This document shows positions 17,400 to 26,173 of a DNA stretch of 64,000 nucleotides, in pieces. This stretch comes from Bradyrhizobium sp. ISRA464 (GTDB lineage: Bacteria; Pseudomonadota; Alphaproteobacteria; Rhizobiales; Xanthobacteraceae). The stretch's first letter is position 1. Each line of letters opens with the position of its first letter. The translations under genes and the position numbers were made by a program. The notes under the pieces were generated by a model, which did not search any database, had not been told where the DNA came from, and saw only the letters and a list, made by a program, of their open reading frames with translations. The DNA is taken from positions 434,001 to 498,000 of the forward strand of contig NZ_CP094526.1 in assembly GCF_029910095.1 (NCBI RefSeq), given 5' to 3'.

Positions 17400-20327
17400 A
17401 TGAGAGTAGGCCAAGGAATGGGCCAAATCACCATGCCACAGGTGATTGTGGAGGGGGCGGGAAATCCAACAACCGTCATCCTCATCGATGAGGTGCACGC
17501 TTGCGGTATCGCAGGCGGCTCGAACAATGGGCAGCTCGCCTGGAGGCCGACGCCGCGCCCGTCTGGATGGGCGCGAGCCGCGCCCCTGTGCATCATCGCA
17601 ACTCTGCTCGCGTCGACATGGGCATCGCAAGCGCTGGCGTCAGGCGAAGCCTGGCAAGCGCAGATGCGCCCGAGCGACGACAGATCGGTACAGCTGGCAC
17701 AAGCAACGAGCAGCGAGCCGAACGGGTCGCAGCCGGTCGCCGAGCAGGAGCGCCAGAGAGCGGAGATGCTGGCGCGCGAACTCGCCGTCGTCCGGCACGA
17801 TCTCGAGATGCTACAGGCGCGGTTGAAAGAGGCGGGCCAAGAATCGGCTCGAGCCAGGCAGGCCGCCGACAGCGAAATCGCAGAATTACGCAAATCCCTG
17901 CAGCGGGAGCGCGAGGGCGTCGACCGATCAATGTCGGCGGCGGGGCGCAGCGCTGCCGAGTTGCGCAAATCGATGATGCGCGAACGATCCGAACGGATGG
18001 AGCGGGATATTGCCAGAATGCGCGGCAATGCCGACCCGCGGGCCTCGCCGGCAGCCACGGCGAAAGACGAAGCAAGACAGGCGACCGATAGCGGCATGGC
18101 AGAGCTAAAGAGATCCCTGCAACAGGAACGCGAGCGAGCCGGCCGGCTGGAGCAGGATCTCGCGGCGGCAAGGCGCGAGGTTGAAGCGCAGACCGCACTG
18201 GCGGCGAAGGCACGCGCCGAAGCGGCCGAGGTAAAGCGGGCAGGGGAGAGTAGCGCAGCGGAACTGCAGAAATCTCAGCAAAAGGAGAGCGAAAAGTCTG
18301 CGCGGCTGGAGCAGGATCTCGCGGCAGCGCGGCGCGAGGTTGAGACGCAGACCGCACTGGCGGTAAAGGCGCGCGCCGAAGCGGCAGAAGTAAAGCAGGC
18401 TGGAGAGAGCGGCGCGGCGGAATTGCAAAAATCCCTGCAAGAGGAGCACGAGAGGGCGGAGCGGCTGGAGCAGGATCTCGCGGCAGCGCGGCGCGAGGTC
18501 GAGACGCAGACCGCACTGGTGGTGAAGGCCCGCACCGAAGCGACCGAAGCAAAGCAGGCGGGAGAGAGCGGCACGGCGAAGCTGCAGAAATCCCTGCAAG
18601 AGGAGCACGAGAGGGCGGCGCGGCTGGAGCAGGATCTTACGGCAGCGCGGCGGGAGGTCGAGACGCAGACCGCACTGGTGGTGAAGGCCCGCACCGAAGC
18701 GACCGAAGCAAAGCAGGCGCGAGAGAGCGACACGGCGGAGCTGCAAAAATCCCTACAAGAAGAGCGCGAGAGAGCGGCGCGGCTGGAGCAGGATCTCGGG
18801 GCGGCGCGGCGCGAGGTCGAGACGCAGACCGCACTGGCGGTGAAGGCGCGCGCCGAAGCAACCGAAGTAAAGCAGGGAGAGCGCGGCACGGCGGAGCTGC
18901 AGAAATCCCTGCAAGAGGAGCACGAGAGAGCGGCGCGGCTGGAGCAGGATCTTACGGCAGCGCGGCGCGAGGTTGAGACGAAGGCCGCGTTGGCGGCGAA
19001 GGCGTACGCCCAAGCCACCGCGGTAAAGCAGGAAGGAGAAGGCGGCACGGCGGAACTGAAAAAATCCCTGCAAGAGGAGCACGAGAGAGCGGCGCGGCTG
19101 GAGCAGGATCTCGCGGCAGCGCGGCGCGAGGTTGAGACGAAGGCCGCGTTGGCGGCGAAGGCGTACGCCCAAGCCACCGCGGTAAAGCAGGAAGGAGAAG
19201 GCGGCACGGCGGAACTGAAAAAATCCCTGCAAGAGGAGAGCGAGAGAGCGGCGCGGCTGGAGCAGGATCTCGCGGCGGCGCGGCGCGAAGTCGAGACGCA
19301 GACCGCACTGGCGGCGAAGGCGCGCGCCGAAGCGACCGAACTGAAGCAGGCAGGAGAGGGCGGCACGGTGGAGCCGCAAAAATCTCAGCGAAAGGAGAGC
19401 GAGAGGGTGGCGCGGCTGGAGCAGGATCTCGCGGCAGCGCGGCGCGAGGTCGAGACGCAGGCCGCGTTGGCGGCGAAAGCATACGCCCAGGCGACCGAAG
19501 TAAAGCAGGCGGGAGAGAGCGGCACGGCGGAACTGAAAAAATCCCTGCAGAAGGAGAGCGAGAGGGCCGGCCAGCTGGAGCAGGATCTCGCGGCAGCGCG
19601 GCGCGAGGTCGAGACGCAGACCGCACTGGCGGTGAAGGCGCGCGCCGAAGCCAGTGAAGCAAAGAAGGTCGGCGAAAGCGGCACGGCGGAACTGCAAAAG
19701 TCCTTACAGAAGGAGAGCGAGAGGACGGCGCAGCTCGAGCAGGAGCTTAAAGCCGCTCGGCGCGAAGTTGAGACGCAGACGGCATTAGCAGCCAAGGCGG
19801 GTGACGAGACTGCGCGGCTGAAGCAAGGGGCAGAGCAAGGCGCTGCAGAATTGCGCGCGTCGTTGCAGCAGGAGCGCGGGCGGGTCGCGGGGCTGGAGCA
19901 GGAACTCGCCCTCGCGCGGAGCACGAAGGACATGCCGGTCGCCGGTCAGGTTGCGCAGGCCAAGCAGGTCGAGACGGACGCGGCAAAGCCGGGCGCAGCA
20001 GAAACGGTGGCCGTCGCCAACGCGCGCGGACAGCCTCGGGGGAATCCAAAGGGCGCCCAGGACACGGCAAGATTGGTGGCCCGCGCGAGCGTGTTGCTTG
20101 GGCAGGGCGATATCGGCTCGGCGCGGATCGTGCTCGAGCGCGCCGCTGAGAACGGCAATGCTCAGGCGAGTTTCATGCTCGCCGAAACCTACGACCCGCT
20201 GATTCTGCCTCAATGGGGAACGTATGGGACGCGCGGCGATGCGCCAAAAGCGCGCGCTCTCTACGCGAAGGCCGAGGCCGGCGGAGTCAAGGAGGCGAAA
20301 CAGCGGTTCGACGCGCTGCGCCAATAG
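17400..20327 (+). CDS. large exported coiled-coil protein with tandem repeats and a Sel1-like C-terminus
   Basis: 975 residues from the first ATG; the start is uncertain because the only hydrophobic export segment (ATLLASTWASQALA) lies at residues 62-80, and possible starts exist at 17418, 17433 and 17493 (GTG). Residues 100-225 are helical and rich in Glu and Arg. Residues 230-830 contain about 12 copies of a 53-residue repeat with core RLEQDLAAARREVETQTAL, predicted to form one long coiled coil. The C-terminus (about 880-970; ASVLLGQGDIGSARIVLERAAENGNAQASFMLAETYDP) resembles TPR/Sel1 repeats. First of four same-strand genes; the next begins 18 bases downstream. Role unknown; a periplasmic scaffold is plausible. 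Confidence 0.8.
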   Translation: MRVGQGMGQITMPQVIVEGAGNPTTVILIDEVHACGIAGGSNNGQLAWRPTPRPSGWARAAPLCIIATLLASTWASQALASGEAWQAQMRPSDDRSVQLAQATSSEPNGSQPVAEQERQRAEMLARELAVVRHDLEMLQARLKEAGQESARARQAADSEIAELRKSLQREREGVDRSMSAAGRSAAELRKSMMRERSERMERDIARMRGNADPRASPAATAKDEARQATDSGMAELKRSLQQERERAGRLEQDLAAARREVEAQTALAAKARAEAAEVKRAGESSAAELQKSQQKESEKSARLEQDLAAARREVETQTALAVKARAEAAEVKQAGESGAAELQKSLQEEHERAERLEQDLAAARREVETQTALVVKARTEATEAKQAGESGTAKLQKSLQEEHERAARLEQDLTAARREVETQTALVVKARTEATEAKQARESDTAELQKSLQEERERAARLEQDLGAARREVETQTALAVKARAEATEVKQGERGTAELQKSLQEEHERAARLEQDLTAARREVETKAALAAKAYAQATAVKQEGEGGTAELKKSLQEEHERAARLEQDLAAARREVETKAALAAKAYAQATAVKQEGEGGTAELKKSLQEESERAARLEQDLAAARREVETQTALAAKARAEATELKQAGEGGTVEPQKSQRKESERVARLEQDLAAARREVETQAALAAKAYAQATEVKQAGESGTAELKKSLQKESERAGQLEQDLAAARREVETQTALAVKARAEASEAKKVGESGTAELQKSLQKESERTAQLEQELKAARREVETQTALAAKAGDETARLKQGAEQGAAELRASLQQERGRVAGLEQELALARSTKDMPVAGQVAQAKQVETDAAKPGAAETVAVANARGQPRGNPKGAQDTARLVARASVLLGQGDIGSARIVLERAAENGNAQASFMLAETYDPLILPQWGTYGTRGDAPKARALYAKAEAGGVKEAKQRFDALRQ
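18087..19900 (+). repeat. tandem 159-bp coding repeats
   Basis: About 12 head-to-tail units encode 53-residue blocks (one unit has 52). The middle units (from about 18430 to 19250) are nearly identical in DNA, including the segment GGAGCAGGATCTCGCGGC, while the outer ones are diverged. That pattern points to recent unequal recombination or gene conversion in the centre and makes the copy number likely to vary among strains and to collapse in short-read assemblies. Confidence 0.92.
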
Positions 20328-20345
20328 CACAGAAGGAGCTGATCG

Positions 20346-21380
20346 ATGAACAGGTGTCCTGCAACGCATCCGCTGCTTTTGCTTGCGGCATTGGCTCTGC
20401 TCCAGTTCGTTCAGCCGTCCCCCGTGGATGCGCAAACGAAGAACGTCCCGATACATGCCGCGCGGGCAGTGCGGCAGGAGCCGCCAAACCCGAGAGCGGC
20501 GATCAACGCCTGGACGGTCGGTCTGGCCGGAGGTCGCATCGAGGGCGCGCCCATTCGTCTTGCCGCAGAGATGGCTCGTGTGGTCGATGACGGTGACAAC
20601 ATGCATGTTCTGCCGGTCGTGACGCGGGGACCCACGGAAAATCTCAACTCGCTGCTCTATCTGCGCGGCATCGACGCGGCGATCATCAATTCCGACGCGC
20701 TCGACGAGTACAAGAGCCAGGTCCCGGATATCCAGCACAGGCTTGCCTACGTGCTCAACCTGTTCCCGTCTGAATTGCACGTGTTCGTTCGGCCGGAGAT
20801 TGCCAGCCTGAACGACCTCGTCGGCAAGAAGGTGAACTTCAATACCCTGGGCACCGCCGCAGCCTATTCGGGGCCGCTCATCTTCAGCCGTCTCGGTCTG
20901 GACGTCGAAAAGACGTTCATCCCGCATCAGGTCGCACTGGAGCAGATGCGCAAAGGCGAGATCGCGGCGGTCGTGTTCATTACGTCGAAGCCGGTCGATG
21001 CCTTCTTGCGCGGGCGCTGGGATCCTGGCTTCAAGTTTCTGCCGGTCCCATACGGAAGCAAGCTGGAGGACTACTATCTTCCAGCGGCTCTGGATGCGAC
21101 CGATTATCCAAACCTGATCAGGTCGGGCGAACGCGTGGCGACGATTGCCGTGCCGACAGCGCTTGTCGCCTTCAATTGGCGGACCAATTCGAACCGGTTT
21201 GAGCGGGTCGCGCGCTTTGTCGATCATCTGTTCTCACGGATCGACAGGCTGCAGGCGCCCGGTTTCGATCCGAAATGGAAATCGATCAATCTCGCCGCGA
21301 CCGTTCCCGGGCTTACGCGCTTCCCTGCGGCGCAGGCATGGCTCGATGGCCACACGCGCGCAGCCCGGGCATCGCAATGA
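20346..21380 (+). CDS. TAXI-family TRAP transporter solute receptor
   Basis: 344 residues behind a strong ribosome site (AGAAGGAG). A signal peptide (about 1-29, ending VDAQ) precedes a periplasmic binding fold: TVGLAGGRIEGAPIRLAAEMARVVDDGDNMHVLPVVTRGPTENLNSL, then GIDAAIINSDALDEYK and LVGKKVNFNTLGTAAAY. This is the TAXI (TRAP-associated extracytoplasmic immunogenic) type. No TRAP membrane subunits are in the window, so it may serve a distant transporter or act as a sensor. It lies in a run with a coiled-coil protein and a VasI-like protein, an unusual context. Confidence 0.85.
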   Translation: MNRCPATHPLLLLAALALLQFVQPSPVDAQTKNVPIHAARAVRQEPPNPRAAINAWTVGLAGGRIEGAPIRLAAEMARVVDDGDNMHVLPVVTRGPTENLNSLLYLRGIDAAIINSDALDEYKSQVPDIQHRLAYVLNLFPSELHVFVRPEIASLNDLVGKKVNFNTLGTAAAYSGPLIFSRLGLDVEKTFIPHQVALEQMRKGEIAAVVFITSKPVDAFLRGRWDPGFKFLPVPYGSKLEDYYLPAALDATDYPNLIRSGERVATIAVPTALVAFNWRTNSNRFERVARFVDHLFSRIDRLQAPGFDPKWKSINLAATVPGLTRFPAAQAWLDGHTRAARASQ

Positions 21381-21387
21381 CAGAGCA

Positions 21388-22014
21388 ATGATCGTGATTG
21401 TCCTTCCGATCTCAATCGCACTCGCGGCCGCTATTGTGCTGGCGCAGGGATCGAACGATCTGCTGGGCCAGCTTCGTGCCTGCTCCGCGATGGAGCGCGC
21501 GGACCGCCTGGAATGCCTCGATCGGCTGTCCCATGCCGCCGCGCCTCCGGCGATTTCTGCGCCGGAGGACGGCTGGATTGTCAGCCAGACGACGTCGCCG
21601 CTGGACTATACGCCGATCGCAACCGCCACGATTTCATCGCGCGAAGCTGCAGCCGGCTCGACTATGCAGCTCTCGATCCGCTGCCGCGGTGGACGCACCG
21701 AACTGGCAGTCGCGGGACCTGCCCTGCCTGGCCGCGGCGACGGCTATGTCCTTTCCTACCGCGTGAACGGCGGTCCTCCGGTGCAACTCGCGGGCAATGC
21801 GCCGGCATTCGGGGGCGGCATCGCGTTCGCCGGCGATGTGGTCGGGTTGTTGCGATCGCTCCCGGGTGAGGGAGAACTCGACATCCGCCTCCAGCCCCGG
21901 ATGGGAGCCACCAGAGAAGGAACGTTCTCCCTGACCGGGCTGGAGAAAGTACGGGCGAAGATAGAGGCCGTGTGCAAATGGCCACATGCCGTAGCAAGGC
22001 CCAACGACCGATAA
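21388..22014 (+). CDS. exported VasI-like protein
   Basis: 208 residues from the ATG at 21388, seven bases after the TAXI gene. A signal peptide (MIVIVLPISIALAAAIVLAQ) is followed by LRACSAMERADRLECLDRLS, the paired-cysteine opening seen in VasI (type VI secretion-associated) proteins, then WIVSQTTSPLDYTPIATATI and MQLSIRCRGGRTELAV. The similarity is at pattern level and the name does not imply a type VI system: no other T6SS gene is seen. The longer open frame upstream overlaps the TAXI gene in another frame and is rejected. Confidence 0.6.
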   Translation: MIVIVLPISIALAAAIVLAQGSNDLLGQLRACSAMERADRLECLDRLSHAAAPPAISAPEDGWIVSQTTSPLDYTPIATATISSREAAAGSTMQLSIRCRGGRTELAVAGPALPGRGDGYVLSYRVNGGPPVQLAGNAPAFGGGIAFAGDVVGLLRSLPGEGELDIRLQPRMGATREGTFSLTGLEKVRAKIEAVCKWPHAVARPNDR

Positions 22015-22047
22015 TGCGCGGAAACTTTCCTCGATAGGAGGCGGACC

Positions 22048-22641
22048 ATGACCAGATTTTTGTATATTGCGAGGATGGCGACGATCGGCGCTATCACTCT
22101 TATGGTTACCACGTGGCCGTCTGCTGCGCAGGAAGCCATGCGACCGTTGGCGCTGACGCCGACACTCCATCTCGCCGCGTCGCAGGCGAACGCCAGAACT
22201 GCGACGTCGCACGCCGCCGCACAGCTGCACAAGCAGAGAGCTGCGCGCGTCGCGCCGCCCGCTGCGGGGAAAAAGCTGCATCGCCTGGTGCTGCAAGTGA
22301 ATACCAACGATCCCGCCGCGATGAATCTCGCGCTCAACAACGCAACGAACGTCACGCAATATTACAAGAATCTCGGCGAGAAGGTGGAAATCGAGGTGGT
22401 CACGTTCGGGCCCGGCCTGCACATGCTGCGCAACGACACGTCGCCGGTAAAGGCCCGCATCGAGGAGATGGCCTTGAGCACGCCGGAAGTTTCGTTCAAA
22501 GCCTGCGGCAATACCCAGGAGAACATGCACAAGGCCGAGAACAGGGACATTCCGATCATTCCGCAGGCGCAAGTGGTCAAGTCGGGTGTCGTGCATGTCA
22601 TGGAGCTTGAGGAGCAGGGCTGGACCTACGTCAAGCCGTGA
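22048..22641 (+). CDS. exported DsrE-family protein
   Basis: 197 residues after a strong TAGGAGG site. A signal peptide (about 1-27, ending SAAQ) and a 50-residue Ala-rich linker precede a DsrE/F-like domain (75-197): HRLVLQVNTNDPAAMNLALNNATN, EIEVVTFGPGLHMLR, FKACGNTQENMHKAE. DsrE proteins relay sulfur via a cysteine; a Cys is present in FKACGNT. Export of this fold is seen in a subgroup of unknown role. Last of the four-gene run. Confidence 0.8.
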   Translation: MTRFLYIARMATIGAITLMVTTWPSAAQEAMRPLALTPTLHLAASQANARTATSHAAAQLHKQRAARVAPPAAGKKLHRLVLQVNTNDPAAMNLALNNATNVTQYYKNLGEKVEIEVVTFGPGLHMLRNDTSPVKARIEEMALSTPEVSFKACGNTQENMHKAENRDIPIIPQAQVVKSGVVHVMELEEQGWTYVKP

Positions 22642-22784
22642 GCCGGCGCAGGGCCGGTGCAATCTGGGTGGCAACCATCATGCGGTGACGTGCATTTCAA
22701 ACCGAGGCGTCTCCCGTAATCCACCGCCGCACTCGCGGCGTTTCGATGCGCCACTATGGCGCGACCCTTCCTATAGCGGTCTTG

Positions 22785-24104
22785 TTACGCCGCGGCAGCC
22801 ACCGACCAGCGATCGGGGTCCGGCGTGTGACCGATCAGAGCGAGGCCGCAGGCGATCGATTCGAACTGGTCGGCCGATGTCAGCCGCGCTGCGCCAAAGC
22901 GCTCGGCGAACAGGCGCTGCACCGCCGGTACGAATGACGTGCCGCCGGTCAGGAACACCTTCTCCACGTCGGGGGCGGTGATGCCGGCCTTGGCGAGCGC
23001 TTCGTCGACCGTCGCTCCGAGCCGTTCGATGTCGTCGGCGATCCAGGCCTCGAAATCGTTGCGCGTGACGGTCGCGCCGATATCGATGCCCTCGCGCGCG
23101 AAGCGGAACTCGACGCTGTCGCGCGTTGACAGCGCGACCTTGGTGTCGGACACGGCGCGATAGAGCGCGAAGCCGAGATCGTGGTCGACGATGGTAATGA
23201 AATCATGCAGCGGGGCGGGATCGAGCGCGGTGCGCGCGAGCTGCTGCAACTCGCGCAGGTCGCCATTGCCCTTCATCATCGCGAGCTGATGCCAGCGGGC
23301 CAGGCTCGAATAATAGTGATTGGGAATCGGAAGCACCTTGTCGAACGAGCGGTAGTTGGTGCCCTTGCCGAGCCGCGGCGAGACGATGTGGTCGACGATG
23401 CGGTAGTCGAAGGTGTCGCCGGCGATCCCGACGCCGGCGTGTCCCAGCGGTTCGGCGCGCAGCACGCCGCCCGAGCGCGAGAAGCGCATGACCGAGAAGT
23501 CGCTGGTGCCGCCGCCGAAATCGGCGACCAGCACGGTGGCGTCGTGATCGAGGCTGCGCGCGAAGGAGAACGCGGCGCCGACCGGTTCGTAGACATAGCG
23601 CGCGTGGCCGGCCCCAAGCCGCTCGAACGCGGCCCTGTAGCGCTGCATCGCGAGCTCGTCATTGGGATTGCCGCCGGCGAACCGCACCGGCCGCCCGACC
23701 ATGATGGTCGGCGCGCCGAGATCGAAACCGTCGCCGGCATGGCGCGCCAGTGTGCGCAGGAATGCCGCCAGCAGGTCCTCGAACTTGTAGCGCTGCCGGA
23801 AGATCTGCGTGGTGTTGAACGCCGAGCTTGCCGCAAACGTCTTGAACGACTGGATGAAGCGGTGAATGGTGCGCCCCTCCAGGAACTGCTCGATCGCCCA
23901 CGGGCCGCCCTCGGCGCGCGGATGCAGGCCGCTGCCCGGCCGCTCCTCCCAGAAGCACAGCGCCGACACAAAGACATTGTGCGTCCGGCCGCCATGGTCG
24001 AAACGGATGGCCTCGACGCGGCCGTCGCCATCGGACAGCGCGACCACGGTGTTGCTGGTGCCGAAATCGACGCCGATCGAGACGGCGGGCGGGGCGCTCG
24101 ACAT
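22785..24104 (-). CDS. Hsp70-family protein (YegD-like)
   Basis: 439 residues from the ATG at 24104. The actin-like ATPase fold is present: phosphate-1 motif IGVDFGTSNTVVAL, phosphate-2 VLVADFGGGTSDFSVMRF, and adenosine motif VFLTGGTSFVPAVQRLF. The substrate-binding domain of DnaK is missing, so this is an orphan Hsp70-like ATPase such as YegD. No J-protein or nucleotide exchange factor lies nearby. It is divergent from the methyltransferase gene. The open frame upstream to 24338 reads through the spacer and is rejected. Confidence 0.88.
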   Translation of the reverse strand: MSSAPPAVSIGVDFGTSNTVVALSDGDGRVEAIRFDHGGRTHNVFVSALCFWEERPGSGLHPRAEGGPWAIEQFLEGRTIHRFIQSFKTFAASSAFNTTQIFRQRYKFEDLLAAFLRTLARHAGDGFDLGAPTIMVGRPVRFAGGNPNDELAMQRYRAAFERLGAGHARYVYEPVGAAFSFARSLDHDATVLVADFGGGTSDFSVMRFSRSGGVLRAEPLGHAGVGIAGDTFDYRIVDHIVSPRLGKGTNYRSFDKVLPIPNHYYSSLARWHQLAMMKGNGDLRELQQLARTALDPAPLHDFITIVDHDLGFALYRAVSDTKVALSTRDSVEFRFAREGIDIGATVTRNDFEAWIADDIERLGATVDEALAKAGITAPDVEKVFLTGGTSFVPAVQRLFAERFGAARLTSADQFESIACGLALIGHTPDPDRWSVAAAA

Positions 24105-24331
24105 GTCATGCTCTGATTGTGATGTGAAAGGGGGCGGACGTTTAGCGGCTTTGGCCGCGCTTGCCAACCCATGCAAGATGCCGATGCCGGCATGGCCAAG
24201 CGATTGGGGCTGTGACGCAAAGGTGACGGATGTTGAGCGAGTCTTGAATCGACGCGCGCTTCCCGTTCTGCGCAGGCGCTGCTCTATACCATCAGGTTTC
24301 ACAGTCCAGCATGGCTCGCAGGAGAAGCGGA

Positions 24332-25081
24332 ATGACACTGAACCCCACGGCTGAAAATTATCGTGTCGCGGTCAACGCTTACGAGACTGGTCGGCCCAGC
24401 TATCCGGCTGATATCGTCGCCGCGCTACCGCTTCAGGCCGCACGTTGTGTCGTCGATCTCGGCGCCGGAACCGGCAAGTTCACTCGCCTCCTGCTTCCGC
24501 ATTTGTCTTCGACCGCCCGCCTGATCGCCGTGGAGCCCGTGCCGGAGATGTCGGCCAGGTTGGCGAAGGAAGCGACGGTCGAGGTCATCAACACGCGCGC
24601 CGATGCGATCGGCCTGGAAACGGGAAGTGTCGACCTCGTCACCTGCGCCCAGGCCTTCCATTGGTTCGATAATGAGCCGTCGGTCGCCGAGATCGCGCGG
24701 CTGCTGCGTCCGGGCGGAACGCTGGCGTTGGTCTGGAACAACAGGGATGACCGCATGCCGTGGGTCGACGCGTTGTCCCGCATGATCGAACACTACGCGG
24801 GAGACACGCCCCGGCAACGGACGGGACGCTGGCGATGGATCTTGATGGATCCGCGCTTCGTGCTCGAGAAGGAAATCGTGCAGGAGCATCCGCATCGGAT
24901 GCTGCGGCAGGATGTCTTCCAGCGCGTCGCATCGACGAGCTATGTCGCCAATCTTCCGGACGCGGAGAAGGCGGCACTTCGCGACAAGACCGACGCCATC
25001 CTACGCGAGGCCGGTCTCGGCGACGCTGATGAGGTGGTGTTTCCCTACGTCACGCACCTCTATTTGTTGAAGCGGGTCTAG
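24332..25081 (+). CDS. class I SAM-dependent methyltransferase
   Basis: 249 residues from the ATG at 24332, chosen because it has a good Shine-Dalgarno site (AGGAGAAGCGGA). Motif I VVDLGAGTGKFTRLL binds SAM; motif II region VDLVTCAQAFHWF and motif III LLRPGGTLALVWNN follow. The HWF motif is typical of the UbiE/trans-aconitate-type Methyltransf_11 group. Substrate unknown. Cytoplasmic. Confidence 0.85.
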   Translation: MTLNPTAENYRVAVNAYETGRPSYPADIVAALPLQAARCVVDLGAGTGKFTRLLLPHLSSTARLIAVEPVPEMSARLAKEATVEVINTRADAIGLETGSVDLVTCAQAFHWFDNEPSVAEIARLLRPGGTLALVWNNRDDRMPWVDALSRMIEHYAGDTPRQRTGRWRWILMDPRFVLEKEIVQEHPHRMLRQDVFQRVASTSYVANLPDAEKAALRDKTDAILREAGLGDADEVVFPYVTHLYLLKRV

Positions 25082-25116
25082 ACCGGCTCACGATCAGGCG
25101 ATCGTGCGGTGAATGC

Positions 25117-26070
25117 TCACCGACCGGGCGCGATCTTCCACTTTCCGTCTGCGCCACGCCGCAGTGCCGGGTCGCCAATGCGGATATGCTTGGCGAGGAA
25201 ATCGATGAAGGCCCGCACCCGCGCCGGCAACGGGCCGGCGTGACCGACATAGACCGCGTGGATGTCCTCGCGGTCGCCGGGATTGAGGGTCTGCAGCACC
25301 GGCACCAGGCGCCCGGCCTCGATGTCGGGGCCGATGTGGAACAGCGCGAGCCGCGCAAGCCCGATGCCGCCGAGCGCAAGCTGGCGCGCGGTCTCGCCAT
25401 CGCTGGCGCGTGCGACCGGCGGCGGCAGTGCCTCCTCGATCCGCTCACCCCGGCGAAATGGCCAGCCACGGATGCTGCGTGGAAAGGTCCAGCCGATGCC
25501 GCGATGGCCGGTGAGGTCGGCCGGCGTCTTCGGCGTGCCGAAGCGGGCAAGATAGGAGGGGGCGGCGACAACAGCCATGCGGCTGGTGCCGAGCTTGCGG
25601 GCGATCAGCCGCGAGGCGCCGAGCGGTCCGACGCGGATCGCGACGTCGGCACGCTCCTGCATCAGGTCGACCAGCGTGTCGGTCAGCACGATGTCGAGCG
25701 TGATGTCGGGATGCTCGCTCATGAAGCGCGGCAGCAGCGGCATCACATGCAGCGTGCCGAACGGGATGTTGCTGTTGACGGTGAGATGGCCGCGCGGCAC
25801 GCAGGAGGCGGCTTCGCGTTCGGCCTCCTCGATGTCGGCGAGGATGCGCTGGGCGCGCTGGTAGAAGGCCTGCCCTTCCTCGGTGAGCTGAAGCTTCCGG
25901 GTGGTGCGGTTGACGAGCCTTGTGCCGAGCCGCGTCTCGAGCCGGGAGACCAGCTTGCTGACGCCGGAGGGTGTCAGGCGCAGGCTGTTCGCCGCGGCGG
26001 TGAAGCCGCCGAGATCGACGACGCGGACGAAGACGTCCATCTCGCCAGAGCGGTTGGTGTCGCGGGCCAT
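25117..26070 (-). CDS. LysR-family transcriptional regulator
   Basis: 317 residues. N-terminal winged helix (about 8-67): FVRVVDLGGFTAAANSLRLTPSGVSKLVSRLE. The effector-binding domain follows from about 95 (HLTVNSNIPFG...). It is divergent from the MFS gene with 103 bases between, the classic layout in which a LysR protein controls its neighbour and itself; the two-gene MFS/aldo-keto reductase unit is the likely target. Confidence 0.92.
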   Translation of the reverse strand: MARDTNRSGEMDVFVRVVDLGGFTAAANSLRLTPSGVSKLVSRLETRLGTRLVNRTTRKLQLTEEGQAFYQRAQRILADIEEAEREAASCVPRGHLTVNSNIPFGTLHVMPLLPRFMSEHPDITLDIVLTDTLVDLMQERADVAIRVGPLGASRLIARKLGTSRMAVVAAPSYLARFGTPKTPADLTGHRGIGWTFPRSIRGWPFRRGERIEEALPPPVARASDGETARQLALGGIGLARLALFHIGPDIEAGRLVPVLQTLNPGDREDIHAVYVGHAGPLPARVRAFIDFLAKHIRIGDPALRRGADGKWKIAPGR

Positions 26071-26173
26071 ATTGAATTCACATCACAAATGATTGGATCG
26101 GGGCCATTCTAATCCTTTTGGAACCGGACCGCTATGTCGCATCGCGGAATCCTCATTCGACCCGGAGCGACGC
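26071..26173. promoter_or_regulatory. divergent promoter region between LysR gene and MFS gene
   Basis: 103-base spacer holding both promoters. LysR proteins bind T-N11-A type sites in such spacers. A dyad near the LysR start (TTGAATTCACATCACAAATGATT) is a candidate but is weak. Confidence 0.45.

Noticed and set aside
18087..19900. Regular repeats as a CRISPR array
   Set aside because: The units are 159 bp, contiguous, in one open frame and encode heptad-like helices; no spacers exist.
21388..22014. Type VI secretion locus from the VasI-like gene
   Set aside because: No other T6SS core gene (tssB, tssC, hcp, vgrG, clpV) is in the window.
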